Shown: positions 1 through 12,200 of the stretch, in pieces
Numbering within the stretch: position 1 is the stretch's first letter
Layout of the letters: every line of letters begins with the position of its first letter
Assembly: GCF_022539315.1 (NCBI RefSeq)
Contig: NC_066321.1
Coordinates: forward strand, 6,015,324 to 6,079,323
Source: Serinus canaria
Taxonomy: Eukaryota; Chordata; Aves; Passeriformes; Fringillidae
Reading direction: 5' to 3'
Length of the DNA: 64,000 nt
The notes under the pieces: model-generated
Databases searched by the model: none
What the model was told of the DNA's origin: nothing
What the model saw: the letters and a program-made list of their open reading frames with translations, nothing else
Position numbers and translations under genes: made by a program

Positions 1-2035
1 AGCTGTAAAAAGTTTCATCTATTAATAAAGCAAGAATAGGGTCAATGTTATCATTCATTCAAACATGAATGACAGAAACTTAACTATATATTTAAAACTT
101 GATAGCAACTGATGAGGAATTTCATACTTGGAATAAAATAATTGCTTATAAAAGTCCCCAAAGGAAGTCAGACAGGGTGGGTTGTTCCCAGCTGCTCTAG
201 AGAAGTAATGGTTTTCTTTACCATGTCAGACATTTTTTGTAGACTTCATTCCTCCATGACTCTCTGAAACTTATTCCTAGTCTTCAGAAATCCTTCAGAA
301 CCAACTTCTCTTTTCTGAGGTGTTGATTCAGTTTTAAAATATTTGTTCCTTGATAAATACTTTTCCCATCTAACACTTCAGGCTGCCAGCAGCTGCAGGA
401 AGCCCCAAATTGGTTTTATACCTTCAAACACTCCCAACTGCCAGAGAAAATTTAGAGCAGCCTCCACCATTCTGTGTCTCCTGTGGTCCTCTCTGAAGCC
501 CTGTAGCCAGCAATGGGGTCTGATTGGCTTCACCTTGGCAAGGGAGTAAGACAGTGATAACAAACAATTGCAGCTTGAAAGCAGTGATCCACAACAAGCC
601 ACCAACTTCCCTTTCACTTCACACCATTTTCAGCTATAATACAACAGTGCTGAAGGAATTAAAAACATTTTTCTTTTTAGTTTTGTATCTAGAACTACAT
701 GAGCCCAAATGAAAATAAATCAGAGGAAACTCACTGCTCCCCCAGCTCCTACAAAGGGCACCTTGGCTTAAATGGACTGAAGTTTTAGAGAAAATCTGAG
801 ACTCGTGCAGATTTCATTCCTTTAGTTTCAAGAGCAAACACTGAGGAGAAAGGGAATGAGAAGAGCAAGTCACAAGCTATTCAGTTTACCTGAATCCAGA
901 CACTAACATTTTCATGTGGAGATGACCAAAACAGAATTTTTTTTCTGAGCCATTAAATGTTACTCTAAATTCATTCATGCTCCTCTTAGCAGGCAGATCA
1001 AGTCCAAATAATTACCAGCAAGTGCCCATAATTTGATTGATGTCTTCTCAACCATGTAGAAATCTGAAAATGATCCTTGTAAAGGATTAAATATTTGATT
1101 CCTGGCAGCAAAATGAATGAAAGCAAAAACCCTACATGGCTTTCTAAATGGCAAACACACTGGGCTAGGGCCTGAGGTGGCTGGATTCCAGTGCCTCTCC
1201 TAAGGAAAGCAGAACAAAGGTAGTTTTAAGATTTCATTTGTGCTCACAACCATAGTGGCAGGGAGAAGGCATTTTGACCCTCAGCACAGTAAATTATTTC
1301 CAGATCTGACAAGCTCCAGAGAACATTTCCCAGCCTGGGATCACTGCAGCACAGGCTGCAGCAGCTACTGCAGAGGCCAGGACCTGTGCACAGCCAGTGA
1401 TGAACGCCCTGGGTACTGAGGGAGGCAAAAAGGGACCTTAATAAGGGGCAGGGACTCATCTCTAGGTTTAGAAAAAAGGATTTCAGTATTATATTCATAG
1501 TGAAATCTAAATTCTTAACCACAGCAATGATCAAAGAGGGGCCATTTGTTCGTTTTGAGGGGTTAGTTGCACCCATGAATTTGAAAGAGGAAGGTGGTTA
1601 TTTAACCGGAGTCTTTTTAAAAGAAAATCGAGAAAAGGCAGAAAAAATGAAGACTAATGAGACAACTTCAGAAGACCACTTTTTCTATAAATGATTTATT
1701 AGAAAAGAAATAACCTGGAAACCAGGATTCACAATCTCCCAACCAATCATCCATTTCATGTAAAGTTGCTGTCTTAACCTGCCAAAAGAAATCAAGTGTA
1801 AAAAAGTAATGAAAGAAATGGCACATTCCTTTTGGACTTAAAGGTAGTGTTTAGCTTTAAAAGTATAATCTAAAAATAAATCCTGCTGCTCACTAGTCTC
1901 ATTGTATACTCAGATTCATTCTTCTTCATTTAATAGGAAATCGATCTAATATCCATTTGGCATCCAGCAAATCTTTTAGTCAGTGGAAATACACAATTTT
2001 AATAATTGTAAGAAGTGGGTTTTTGCAATAAAGAA
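1..2035. other. unique non-coding DNA, nothing recognised
   Basis: A+T-rich sequence with only short open frames on both strands. A slightly GC-richer patch lies at about 1320-1440, rich in CTGCAG words. I see no transposon end, tandem array or splice-bounded open block. It is most simply intergenic or intronic DNA. Confidence 0.6.
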
Positions 2036-2039
2036 CTAA

Positions 2040-2360
2040 AAAAGCATCTGGCAATTAACTACCGTGCACAACCCATGTCTTCTTAGATTTGCCTTATTTC
2101 CACATCGTCAGCACTGCATATGTCAAACTTCCTCAGTGTGAGGCAAAACAATTGCTAAAATCAAACTATGAAATAACACATACTTACAGGAAGAGGCAAT
2201 GTCAACTGCTGTGCCAAAAAGATGACACAATTAATGGTCTAATTATAGCATATTTATAAACCTTGCACTAAATCTCATTTTCTTATGCGAGTGATACCTT
2301 TGAAGTTAATGTGACTCAATTATCTTCTCTGTGAGAAGTGGTTGCATAAGGTTTCCAGCT
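2040..2360. promoter_or_regulatory. candidate conserved non-coding element
   Basis: No repeat signature is present. The block is dense in homeodomain-type TAAT/ATTA cores, for example ATTAATGG and CTAATTATAG near 2231-2247, and it keeps isolated CpGs (ACCGTG near 2062, CATCGTC near 2105, ATGCGAG near 2286) in a CpG-poor background. Such texture is typical of vertebrate developmental enhancers. This is an inference from composition and motif density; no alignment was available. Confidence 0.25.
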
Positions 2361-5300
2361 GCAGCATACCTGGAAGGTGAAGAGTCACCATCCTCTCAAG
2401 GGGTAAATGTCAGACATTTATTGGTCTGAATATCAATAATTCTGAGAACTCTTCCTTGGGCTGTATTCCACAGCATCCCAGGGCTTCCCTGTGATTACAG
2501 ATTCAACACAGCTTTAATATTCACCAACCTTCCTTCCCTCTATGAAAATGTTTTGATGCCTACACTTTTCCCAGAGTTTAAAGTTGAACTGCCAAGCATT
2601 TAAGGACCTAATCACAAGGAAGATTGCACAGTTGAGTTATTTCATACCAAAATTTAAATAATAGAAAAGATATGCTATAAGAAATTTGTAGGTTGAAGGG
2701 GAAAAAAACCCTCCACTTTTTGACAGTGATGTTATAACTGTGCCAAAGGTAGTAGCTCAGACCTGAGCACGGATCCTCAGAGAGCTAACTCTCCTGTTGG
2801 CATTCACTTCATAAATAATCCTGCAGAACAACCAGGCACATCTTGTCTCATAATAACAAAGATGATCCTTCATTTAGATTTCTCCAGGCAGGAAAGAAAG
2901 GAGAGAGGAAACCTCATTTATATCAGGTGGCTTCTCTGCTGCTCCTAAGTCAGGCATGCATTGCTCATTTAAACGTGTAGGAGTGCAAACAGGAGGAAGG
3001 GCTAAAAACAAAAGGTGCACCTGGCTGCCTGGGAATGTCTCCACATAAACCTAAATCTGTGCTGGGCTGCCTGCATCCTGTCATCCAGGTAAAAGGAATA
3101 AAAAAAAAAATCACCTTCTGCTCCTCAGACTGTTCTGGAAATTGTTGTGGGTCATATGAAAGAGCCTGACTTCTCAGCTCCCTGACAGAGTGCAAATTCA
3201 GCTGCTGTCTTCTGCAGGGGAGATAATGCCACAGCAGGACATTCTTGAAACACTTCTTCTTTTTGCTCCTATATATGTCATGATCTCACAGATTCTTCTT
3301 CTGCAAAGCACTAGCTCACAAAGACAGGCTATTCAGCCCAAAAAAAAGCCAGGAAGGAACTCTTCCTCAAAATGCAGTGATCAATAACAGCTAATCATTA
3401 CTCAAGGGCCATCATCCCAAAAGTAGATTCGCACTTAGTAAAAGGTTAACTGGAAAATATAGAGCTTACTGTGGCCCAAAACCTCCTTACCCAGTTTGTT
3501 ACAGTTCAGACTGTACCTCGACAGTCCACAAATCAAGTGAAGGCCAAGGAGATGGAAAATCCCTCTGACCTAATTGCAGCCTTCAGCAGGGGCAAGAGCT
3601 CGACAGTCACATCCCAATAAAACAAAAGCTGGCCAGAAATGGACTCTCCCAGCTTGGCACTTGTCTTAGGATCACACCCAAGAGAAAACACTATTTATTT
3701 CTGTTCATTTTCTTACAGTTTCTAGTTTTGCACTTTTCTTGCAGGTAAAGTCACATTGGGGATGATAACATTTTTCTCTGAAGTACCTCTCTTGTAAAGT
3801 GAGCTTTACAAGTGAGTGCAGATATTAAATATTTGTCTACAGGAAAGAAAGGCTTTCACAAGTAAACCTAACTTACAGTATAATCTTCATCCAATAAAGC
3901 TGTATTAGATCAAACAGTACTTGATGTTCTGGCAGCAAACTGATTTGGGTATCACAGCTAGCAATAAACTGAAGAAATTTTTGCATAGGATTAAATAATG
4001 TACAAATAATGTCTGTACCTACTTAAAGATTGAGTTTAAATGCTGTTTAAACTAAAAACAAATTGCTGAGACATGTTTAAGTGCTCCAGCCAGATGAATC
4101 ACAGTATGCCCAGAACTCCCACTAAATCTATTTTATCCAAAGAGCTGCATGGATAAAACTGACAGAAAAATATGTTGCTAAAACTGATCACATCAGTTGT
4201 TTCCCAACACTGATCACTCCTCCTTGCTGCATCCTAAAGACATATCTTGGATCACTAAATTCCTTTCAAATACTTGCCTGCAAGTACCTATGCTACTTAA
4301 GAACTGAATGTATGTTAGTTTTAAATTAATTTAAAAGATAAATCAAGAGGTGATTTTGTCATTCTGTAAAGTCCCTGTGGACTTCATCTGGAATGCTAAG
4401 GCTTGAATCCCTGGATCTAAGGTGGGTTTTGTTCTCAAAACTTCAGCCACCTGACAGAGTGAGCAGCAGCTGGTGGGCATTAGCCTCACCTGGGTGGTCA
4501 CCTGGGTGCCCAGGACCAAGAGCTTCACCTGGTGAGCACCCTGGCCACCTCCAGCAAACTGCCCCTGGCAGGGGCTGCAATGCCATGCCAGGAAGGGAAA
4601 CACAAATCCCTTCAATTCACAACATTTATTTTGCAAAGCAGAATTATTTATTCTACCTTGCAGCTAAATTAAGAGAAGAGTGGCTGGGATAGGAATATAT
4701 AATGATGAAAATAAGGGCTTTTGCTTATGGTCCAGATTCTGTTGTGGTATTGGGTTAATGAAGAGAATCTGAGTGCCTGCACCAGGGCACAGCATAACCC
4801 CAACTGCAATTAATGGTATTGGGTTTTACACCTTCAAGGGTAGGCATAAAATAATAAAGAGTGTGGGGCTTGCCCACTGATTGCAGCAGAAAACTTTCAA
4901 GGTGCAAGGGGGGATCATTAGTACTGGCAGTGCGCGTGCACAAAGGAAGAGAATTAACCTTGCCCACACAGCCTTACCTTTGTCATCACTGGAACTTTGA
5001 ACAGCTCATTTGTCATTCATCTAAGTGTTCTTTCATCACAATTTTCTAGCAGAGAATTTTATAATTATTTCCAATTACTGTCTATAATATACGCAACTTT
5101 CTGCTCTGCAGTTACATTTTACCACTGAACTTTAAAGCAAACATGTTAATTTAAAATCTACTCTGCCAACTGTATGACACATCTACTCCGAGATAGCTGT
5201 CGAAATAAAATCAAGCATAAATATTTACCTTATTATTAACAATAGAAAGATTGTAGCTAGGTAGGCATAATAAAAATTATCTTGAATCCTGTCAATGTCT

Positions 5301-5435
5301 GTCTGCTTCAAAAGAACTCAGTCTTACAATAATTTTTGAGCTGCATGGAAAAGTGTATGGAGCTGAACTTTATACAGAATAGCTCCCCTTTTCTGCATAA
5401 CACTGCAACAGCTCCTCCAGCTTTGTAGCAACCAG
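2361..5435. other. unique non-coding DNA with a GC-rich patch
   Basis: Mostly A+T-rich unique sequence. The part at about 4440-4600 is GC-rich, with a short internal repetition of CACCTGGGTG words near 4486-4510. Open frames on both strands there are a by-product of GC content. A perfect hairpin at 3787-3816 is listed separately. No transposon was recognised. Confidence 0.5.
3787..3816. repeat. short inverted repeat (hairpin)
   Basis: CTTGTAAAG at 3791-3799 and its exact reverse complement CTTTACAAG at 3804-3812 are separated by the 4-base loop TGAG. Beyond one T-T mismatch the stem continues for three pairs (CTC with GAG). That is 12 of 13 pairs. It is too short for a miRNA precursor. It may be chance or the relic of a palindromic transposon. 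Confidence 0.8.
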
Positions 5436-5439
5436 TGAA

Positions 5440-5735
5440 AGTCATTAAAGAAGCACTTTCTTGCCAAACGTGTTTATTTGCCATCGGGCAGCCAAAAACG
5501 TTAGGGCTGCAATGGACCTGTTTACTCAAGCTGTGCTGTGTATTGTAATTATGATCATCAGCCCAAAGGACTGCTAAATTAGCAGAGCCAATTCAATCGA
5601 TAAGATCAGGGGTACAAAGAGACTCGGGAAGGAAAGGATCTGCAAAGAAAACTATTTAGTATGACATAGCCACCCTCTGCCTCCCGACTCTGTTGACTCA
5701 GCAGTTGTAATGGACGTGTCTGATTGAGCGTCTGG
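5440..5735. promoter_or_regulatory. candidate conserved enhancer-like element
   Basis: About eight CpGs are kept in roughly 300 bases (AACGTG, ATCGGG, AACGTT, ATCGAT, CTCGGG, CCCGAC, GACGTG, AGCGTC), whereas flanking sequence has almost none. The block holds TGTAATTATGATCATC near 5543-5558 (paired TAAT/ATGA homeodomain-like cores), AATCGAT near 5595-5601 (a ONECUT/CUX-type core) and TTGACTCAGCAG near 5693-5704 (an AP-1/MAF-type element). Frames are closed, so coding is unlikely. This is the strongest regulatory-looking block in the window. Function is inferred from composition and motifs only. Confidence 0.4.
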
Positions 5736-5739
5736 GGCA

Positions 5740-8700
5740 CACCTACAACACAGCAGTGGGCAGCAGGAAACGGCAGAGCTCTTGTTCAACAGCCACAGCC
5801 CTGCTGGGGAGGTTCAAAGTATCTCCCACTCTGTTTCTCATGGCCTTGAATAGCCAAGGCATTCATAGAGGAGTTCAGAAAGGGGAGAGAGGGCATCGTT
5901 TGTACAGCAAAAGGGCAGAAAAGGCTCCCAAGCCATGTTTAAACATGGTAACTAAAACCTTGTATATTTTGGTCTTAGGGAATGTGTTTGAATATACTCA
6001 TATTTGTAATGAAAGGGGTAAAAAAGGAAACTCCAAACTAGGATTGGACTGAAAATTTCTTGCCGAAAAGAAAGCAGGGGAGAGAGCATCTGCTTTGCTC
6101 TTTTTTTCTGTGGTGCTGGTGTGCTTCTCCTAATAGCCACCCTGTAATGGTAAGTAGAGAGGGAAGCATGTTTCCAAGAAAAGGGCACCAGGGTTTCTCA
6201 CCTCAATACACACTCATTAACTCTGACTCCAGCTCTCCAGGAAATAAAAGACCAGGCTGTAGTTAAAGAGATTTCTCTGCCAAAGGTCAATGAAAAGTTA
6301 GTTCCAATGAAATAGTGCAAAACTCCTGTATCAGTCTGCAATTCTCTCAGCTTTGTACGACAGACTGAAATGCCTGGGATTGCAGGGACATGGTCTAGAA
6401 ACTCTTCACAGCACAGCCACTAAAATTAAGTCAATATCTGCCATTAAAAATGCTAAAGATATAACACATGATGGAACTGTTAAGCTTTACCCATGTAATA
6501 GAAATCAGTGGGTGGCTCATGTGCATTTCTTATAGTGTCATATTCAGCGTCTTCATGCTATTTTGCTTTTTATTCTCTAGTTGGTTAAAAAACACTTGTA
6601 AACACAGGATGCAAGAATAATGCTCTGGTTTAACATGGAATGAAATCAGTCTGAGGCTTCTAAATTTTTCAACTTATTCATTTTTTATGAAATGTTGTAT
6701 TTGTAAATCTATTGGGAAATCATGCACAATTAACTACAGTGATTGAAATCACCATTTACAGAATGATATCAATAAATTAGTCCCTCTTAAAAGTCCACTA
6801 AAATCATAAAATCTTTCAGGTGCCATTTCAGCTCCCATTAGGAAAGGGCTGAGGCTCACATCTAGATAATGCTGACCTTCAGTTGCGACTGGGTTTATCT
6901 GGATTAGCATCGTTATTTGCAGGAACTTTAAAAAAAACAAAGGGCTAATCAATACAAGGTCAAAATAAAAGTGTCACAGATGGCTCTGGATGTTCCAAAA
7001 AGGTGACATTTGTCACCAAGAGTTACTGCAGGAGCTGGCACAATGCTGCAGCTGCTGTTGCTGAGGCCATTTCTGTGGGGAGCTTCTGCAGGCAACATCC
7101 ACAAGCCATTTCTCAGGCATATTTCATGCCCAGTAGTGGCTTACATGCACCGACAGGTCTGATGGATCAAGAGAGTGAAAAATATACCAGAAAAAATACC
7201 CAAACCCACAGAGCTCAGCCTTTTCAGCACACAAGGATCAGACCAGGCCATGACACCAAGAATCTTGCACACCACGTACAAACGTGTTCCCAAAGAAAGC
7301 CTTGAGGTGCAATAGCATGCAGACTTGAAATCCAGACTCACACTGGGACACTCTCAAGAGGACATCCAAGACATTCAGAAAACATTACATTTTATATTAC
7401 AAATACTGCAAAGCCACATCTGTTTATTGCAGAACCATTATGCAGATAAGGATTCAGGATGAACTTGACTGCCTTGGGGAAGGTCAACCTCAGACTTCAT
7501 TCTTTGCATTCTGCAGGAGGGGTTGTAGGCCAATAAAAACCCATCAGGTATTTGTTTAAGGAACAAAGAAAACTGACAGGTTAGTCTACACTCTGCTCCA
7601 CCTTCTCACTCTGGGTATTTAGTAGCTAATGGAAGCTTTTCTAACCTACTTTGCACACTAAATTTATTTGGAGATAAGTTTCTATGAGTTTCTGCTCTGA
7701 GAAAATGTTTCATAAAGCTTCTGCTATTCATTTTTGTCATGGGGCAAATAGGGAAGAATATGCTAATCACAGACCCTGGAACTACAGCTTCTATAATTGG
7801 CAGCTCAGTATTCTCTTGTAGCCTTAATTTATGCGTACTATTAAAAGGTTAAAGTTGGTCACAGGTCTCCTGTGACTGTCATCTGTGAAATAATGCTGTT
7901 GGAAATGCAGTTTGGGTTCTACCTCATTCCTGCCTGCAAATAAAACCACGCATATTCTGCACATCTTTCCCCTGAACACTGACACCTCCAGCGACATAAA
8001 ATCCAGCAAGCAATGTGACAGCTGCCAAGGTCAATAAGAGTTATACTGAACTGCTGAGTAAGTGCTGGCCACACAAATCAAAGCTGTATAAGGGCAGCTG
8101 AACATACACAATCTGCAACTTATTCCAACTACTTTTGGACTGAGACATTTTAATCATTTTTCTCTTCCACAAAATGTTATATAATGAAATGTGATAAAGT
8201 CAAGGGTATTTCGTGAAATCTTTGCTTTGTGTCCTTTGTATCAAATTACTGATAGCAAAGGGTGTTGAAAAATACATTTCACAATTTTGAGAAGCGTAAC
8301 ACTTAAGGCCAATTGTAGGAGGGCAGTAATATGAATTGTAAAGTAAAAATAAAGTAGCAGCAAATTTTAAAGACACATTGGGCAATGCTGTCTAGTTGTG
8401 ACCTAGATTTAACTGTTTAGATTAATTCCTAAATAAAGTCGGCATTGGACATTTTCAGGGATGCTTTAAGCCTTCTGCCTTTGCTATCCATATCAAAAAG
8501 ATTTCAGTATTCCTTTGCAGCTGCATGTTGATATTTAATTATCAAAACACTTTCATTTCCCAAGATATTGCCAATTGATTGGTAGAGATAATAGGGTATT
8601 TCTGGCAGATCCAAGGGATGGATTGGGTTTTGTATCTGAACTCTTCACTCAAAGTCATAGACACAGAAACTGTTGCAATACTTGTAATTTTGTTGCAGTA

Positions 8701-8759
8701 ATGAAATATTGAGATTTTAAAACAATTGCATGGAAAAAACATTCTGAACTTTGTGCCTT
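5740..8759. other. unique non-coding DNA, nothing recognised
   Basis: A+T-rich sequence without transposon signatures. The short open frames overlap on opposite strands, as expected by chance. Nothing here supports a gene, RNA gene or array. Confidence 0.6.
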
Positions 8760-9240
8760 CAGTAAGGCCTTGTGTGTCAAACTGTCCCCGTTAGCACGTA
8801 TTTACAGCTGAGTGAAAAGCCCTGGAAATAGAAACTGTTAATGGAAGAGCTGCTGCAGCTCTAACTGGATTGCTGTGACCAGTAACACTCCAGTAATTAC
8901 AATGAAGGAAGTGTTAAAAGGGAAGGAGGACAGAAACCTCTCCATCATCTGTCACACTCCTGCTTACTCCTGGATTTTTCACTGCGAAGGAGAGCTACTG
9001 GCAGAAAGGCTCTGCAAGGGCTTCTGTCTTCCTTTATTCTATTTTTAAGGTTGCTAATTGATCCTCTGAGGGAAGGTTTATTCCTTTTAACGCGATCCCT
9101 CCATTAATGAGGAGTCCGTACAAGAGAGCCTGGGGGTGGGGGTGTGGGAGCCATGCAACCTTTCATGCTGGTCTTCTCCATGATGACTCACTAGGAAGGG
9201 AATTTTGAGAACCTTCCTCACACGTCAAGAAATTGTCCCC
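8760..9240. promoter_or_regulatory. candidate conserved non-coding element
   Basis: The block keeps CpGs in AACGCGATCC near 9090-9099, GTCCGTAC, CCCCGTTAGCACG near 8787 and CACACGTC near 9220. It contains ATTAATGAGG and a CAGTAATTACAATG homeobox-like site near 8891. A G-rich run (GGGGGTGGGGGTGTGGG) lies near 9131-9147. No repeat family was recognised. The call rests on texture alone. Confidence 0.25.
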
Positions 9241-12200
9241 ATCCCCTGCTAATAGTGTGGGGGTTGTTACTGGGTTTGTTTTGCCTGAAAGGAGCCAGGC
9301 TGACCTGGATTTTCTAGGTGTGGGTATGATGACAAGTCAAGGAATAAAGGGACGGAGAAATGAGGAGACCAGATTGTGTTGGAATAGTCATTATCTTGAC
9401 TGACACATTCATCCATGTTACAGAAACACAGGCAGTGGCTGCTCTGCTCTGCAGTGGGACATCTCACTTCAGATAAGCAAAATAAATTCCAGGAGAAGCT
9501 TCCCTTTTGAGATATTGCCTCTGCACTAGCATAAAAATAACTTTTCAACTGCTAACTTTCTCTTGTAATACAGAATAGCACAAGAAAAAGAAGTGATGAG
9601 GCTGCTGGCACTCAACACCACTCCCATCACTGCAGAGGGACTGACAGCCTGTCCTGGGCTGACTAATGGGTTAATTTTATCAAAGCACTACCAGACTCAA
9701 GCATGGTTTTATCAAGTATTTCACCATTTAAATATCAAGGCAGCTTGCCAAGCAAAATGGCCCATGGTTAATAAAGAAGTGTTTCAGTTTGTTCATTCCC
9801 TGAGCAAAGCATAGTTTAATTTAGGTCTTAGGCACTATCAAGGAACATTGCCATTATTCTTACTCAAGGGTGCTGTAGTTACACCTACAAATACCACTAT
9901 CTTGTGAAATGGAAAGAAGCTTTTTTCCCCCTTTCATCCATGACTCTTTCTTACTTATCTGTTCTTTCAGCTATCAGCCAGAAAGCAACGCCTGCTAACT
10001 TTTAGGTACCTCCAGAGTACTTTGCAGCCAGTTCTAACAGAGCCCATGGAAAGATTTCTACTCCATTTCCTTTTGATATCAGAGCTTCCATCTGAGCTGA
10101 GGAAGGGCTTCAGTTTTTAAGCTGTGTTCTGATAAGAATTTCATGTAGGATTTTCTATCATGGCTTATTATGATATCTGAATAGCTTCCTGTGACTCAAT
10201 GCATGCACAGTGTCAAGAAAACATGCACAGCAAGTTGTCTCTGGGATCCTAGGAACTGCCCTCAGTATTTAACAGGGGAAAAAGCTGGTTTCAAGTACTA
10301 ATCTTAAGTAGTCTTAAGTCTACTCAGAGACTTAAACCAATGAGTCTTTGGTTTTATTTTGATCATTTTGATACATTTGAGAAAACCCTAATAAATTCTT
10401 ATTACAAGGATCACTCAAAATTAGGAAAAAAGCTCAAATCTTTATAAATCCTACTAATTCCATTTTTTAACATAAGCTAAAGACTACTAAAATACTGCAG
10501 TGTGTGCCTAAATGCAGAAGTTTCCAATTCAGAGTCCCAGGAGTAAGCAGAACAACCCAGAGGGCGGGATTGTATGGAAATTGTATGTATGTATTGTTCT
10601 TCCTCATCCAAATGCAGAAGGGGGTTTGTGTCACTCTGTCTCAAACTATTTTGTATTTACACAGAGGACTCGTGCTATCAAAATGAGGCCCAGGAAAGAA
10701 AAACTCCCAGGGCACTAGAACAATGAGTGGGGTTAAGTCCACATCTCTCAATCAACAAGTGGCTCCACATCAAATTCTTTCCCAACCCCAATCCACCCTG
10801 TCAGCTGCCAGAAGTTGCTTCAAATGAGCACAGCTGTCCCATGGCTCCACCTTTCTCAATCAATACCAGGTTAGAAACCAGGATCACGTTCACATCAGTT
10901 TTGAGATGCCACAGCCACACTGGGATGCTGAATCACACCTCTGGGGTGGAGTGGAGCCAGCTCAGCAGTGCCACTCGACTTGGTGCCTTTCTCACCTCCC
11001 TAAAGGGGGCTCAAGTGATCAGTTCTCACAGACTTAACCTCTTTCACCTTCTGCAATTATATTGGCAACTCCCTCAACAGAAGCAAGGGCTCTTTGGCAG
11101 AATCAAGTGCCCTGCATTTCTAGATGTGCTACAAGCATTCTGGCGCCTATGAAAGCAGGAGATATTGAATCACACCTCTCAAATCTGTTATCAGGAGATT
11201 CATCCAGTGCAGAGCTGGGTGATGCTCAGCAGGCTAAGCTGGTGCAATTCTCCTGAAGGCAATGGAATGGCACAGTCCATAGATATAAAGACATTACCAT
11301 ATTAATATTTTTCTAGACACTCCCAATGAGCATCATCTGTCTTGTCTTTTCTTTCATGGGCTTCAGTATGGCTTTGTCTGAAAAGAGATTTTATCCCTTG
11401 ATTTCCTCTGTCAGACAAATCTGAGCTCCAGGGGTACCTCAGTGTTTAACTGCTGCAGAACTACATTTAAGAAGCAGATTCTAGACACACACAGTAGTAA
11501 TCACGTGTCTTTGCACTGGATCTTTTTTAACTTTCTCTGATTTTTTACAGTTGTTTTAACAAAAATTCAGTGATTTACCTAGTGTAGATCCAAAAGAGCT
11601 TGTTCTTGACCCTTTTGATGCAGTTCTCTGGGATTTTGTGGATAAACGACCTTGCAGAGTACACACACTGTTGTACTTGCAGCACGAGCTAGACAAGAGT
11701 TATTGGCCAGGGGGCTGGGGGCTGCCTGAGGCTATGTGAGCATTTCAGGGTTTAGATTTTGCCTGGTATATTCAGGCACACATAAGAAAATAGAGCTTTT
11801 ATTTTAAAAATCAATAAAATGACTGATCTTAAGTCAGAAAACAGTTTTGTTTTACTTTCGCCATCATTGGCTTTTTATTGCATCTCACATTTGGTTTTTT
11901 CCTTGTCTTTTTGCTGCCAGCAAATCTGTCTCGACTTGTGTTTAGACCCAGATTCCTACAGTACTTTATTTTTCTGAAGTAGTTCCTCCCCCTCTATTGC
12001 TGGTTTTGAATCCTTCTCACCCAGGTTCTCCTACCTCTTTCTCCACCAGGCTGTTACAGTTTACTCTAATACATAGGGAATGGTACAGTGAACAATTACA
12101 GCATTTAGAGACAAACTGTTGGGTTTTTATTCACCCTGAGCTGCATTGACCAATAAACCAGGAAACCAGATGAAGCAATGAAAGACAAGTTAGTCCACGT

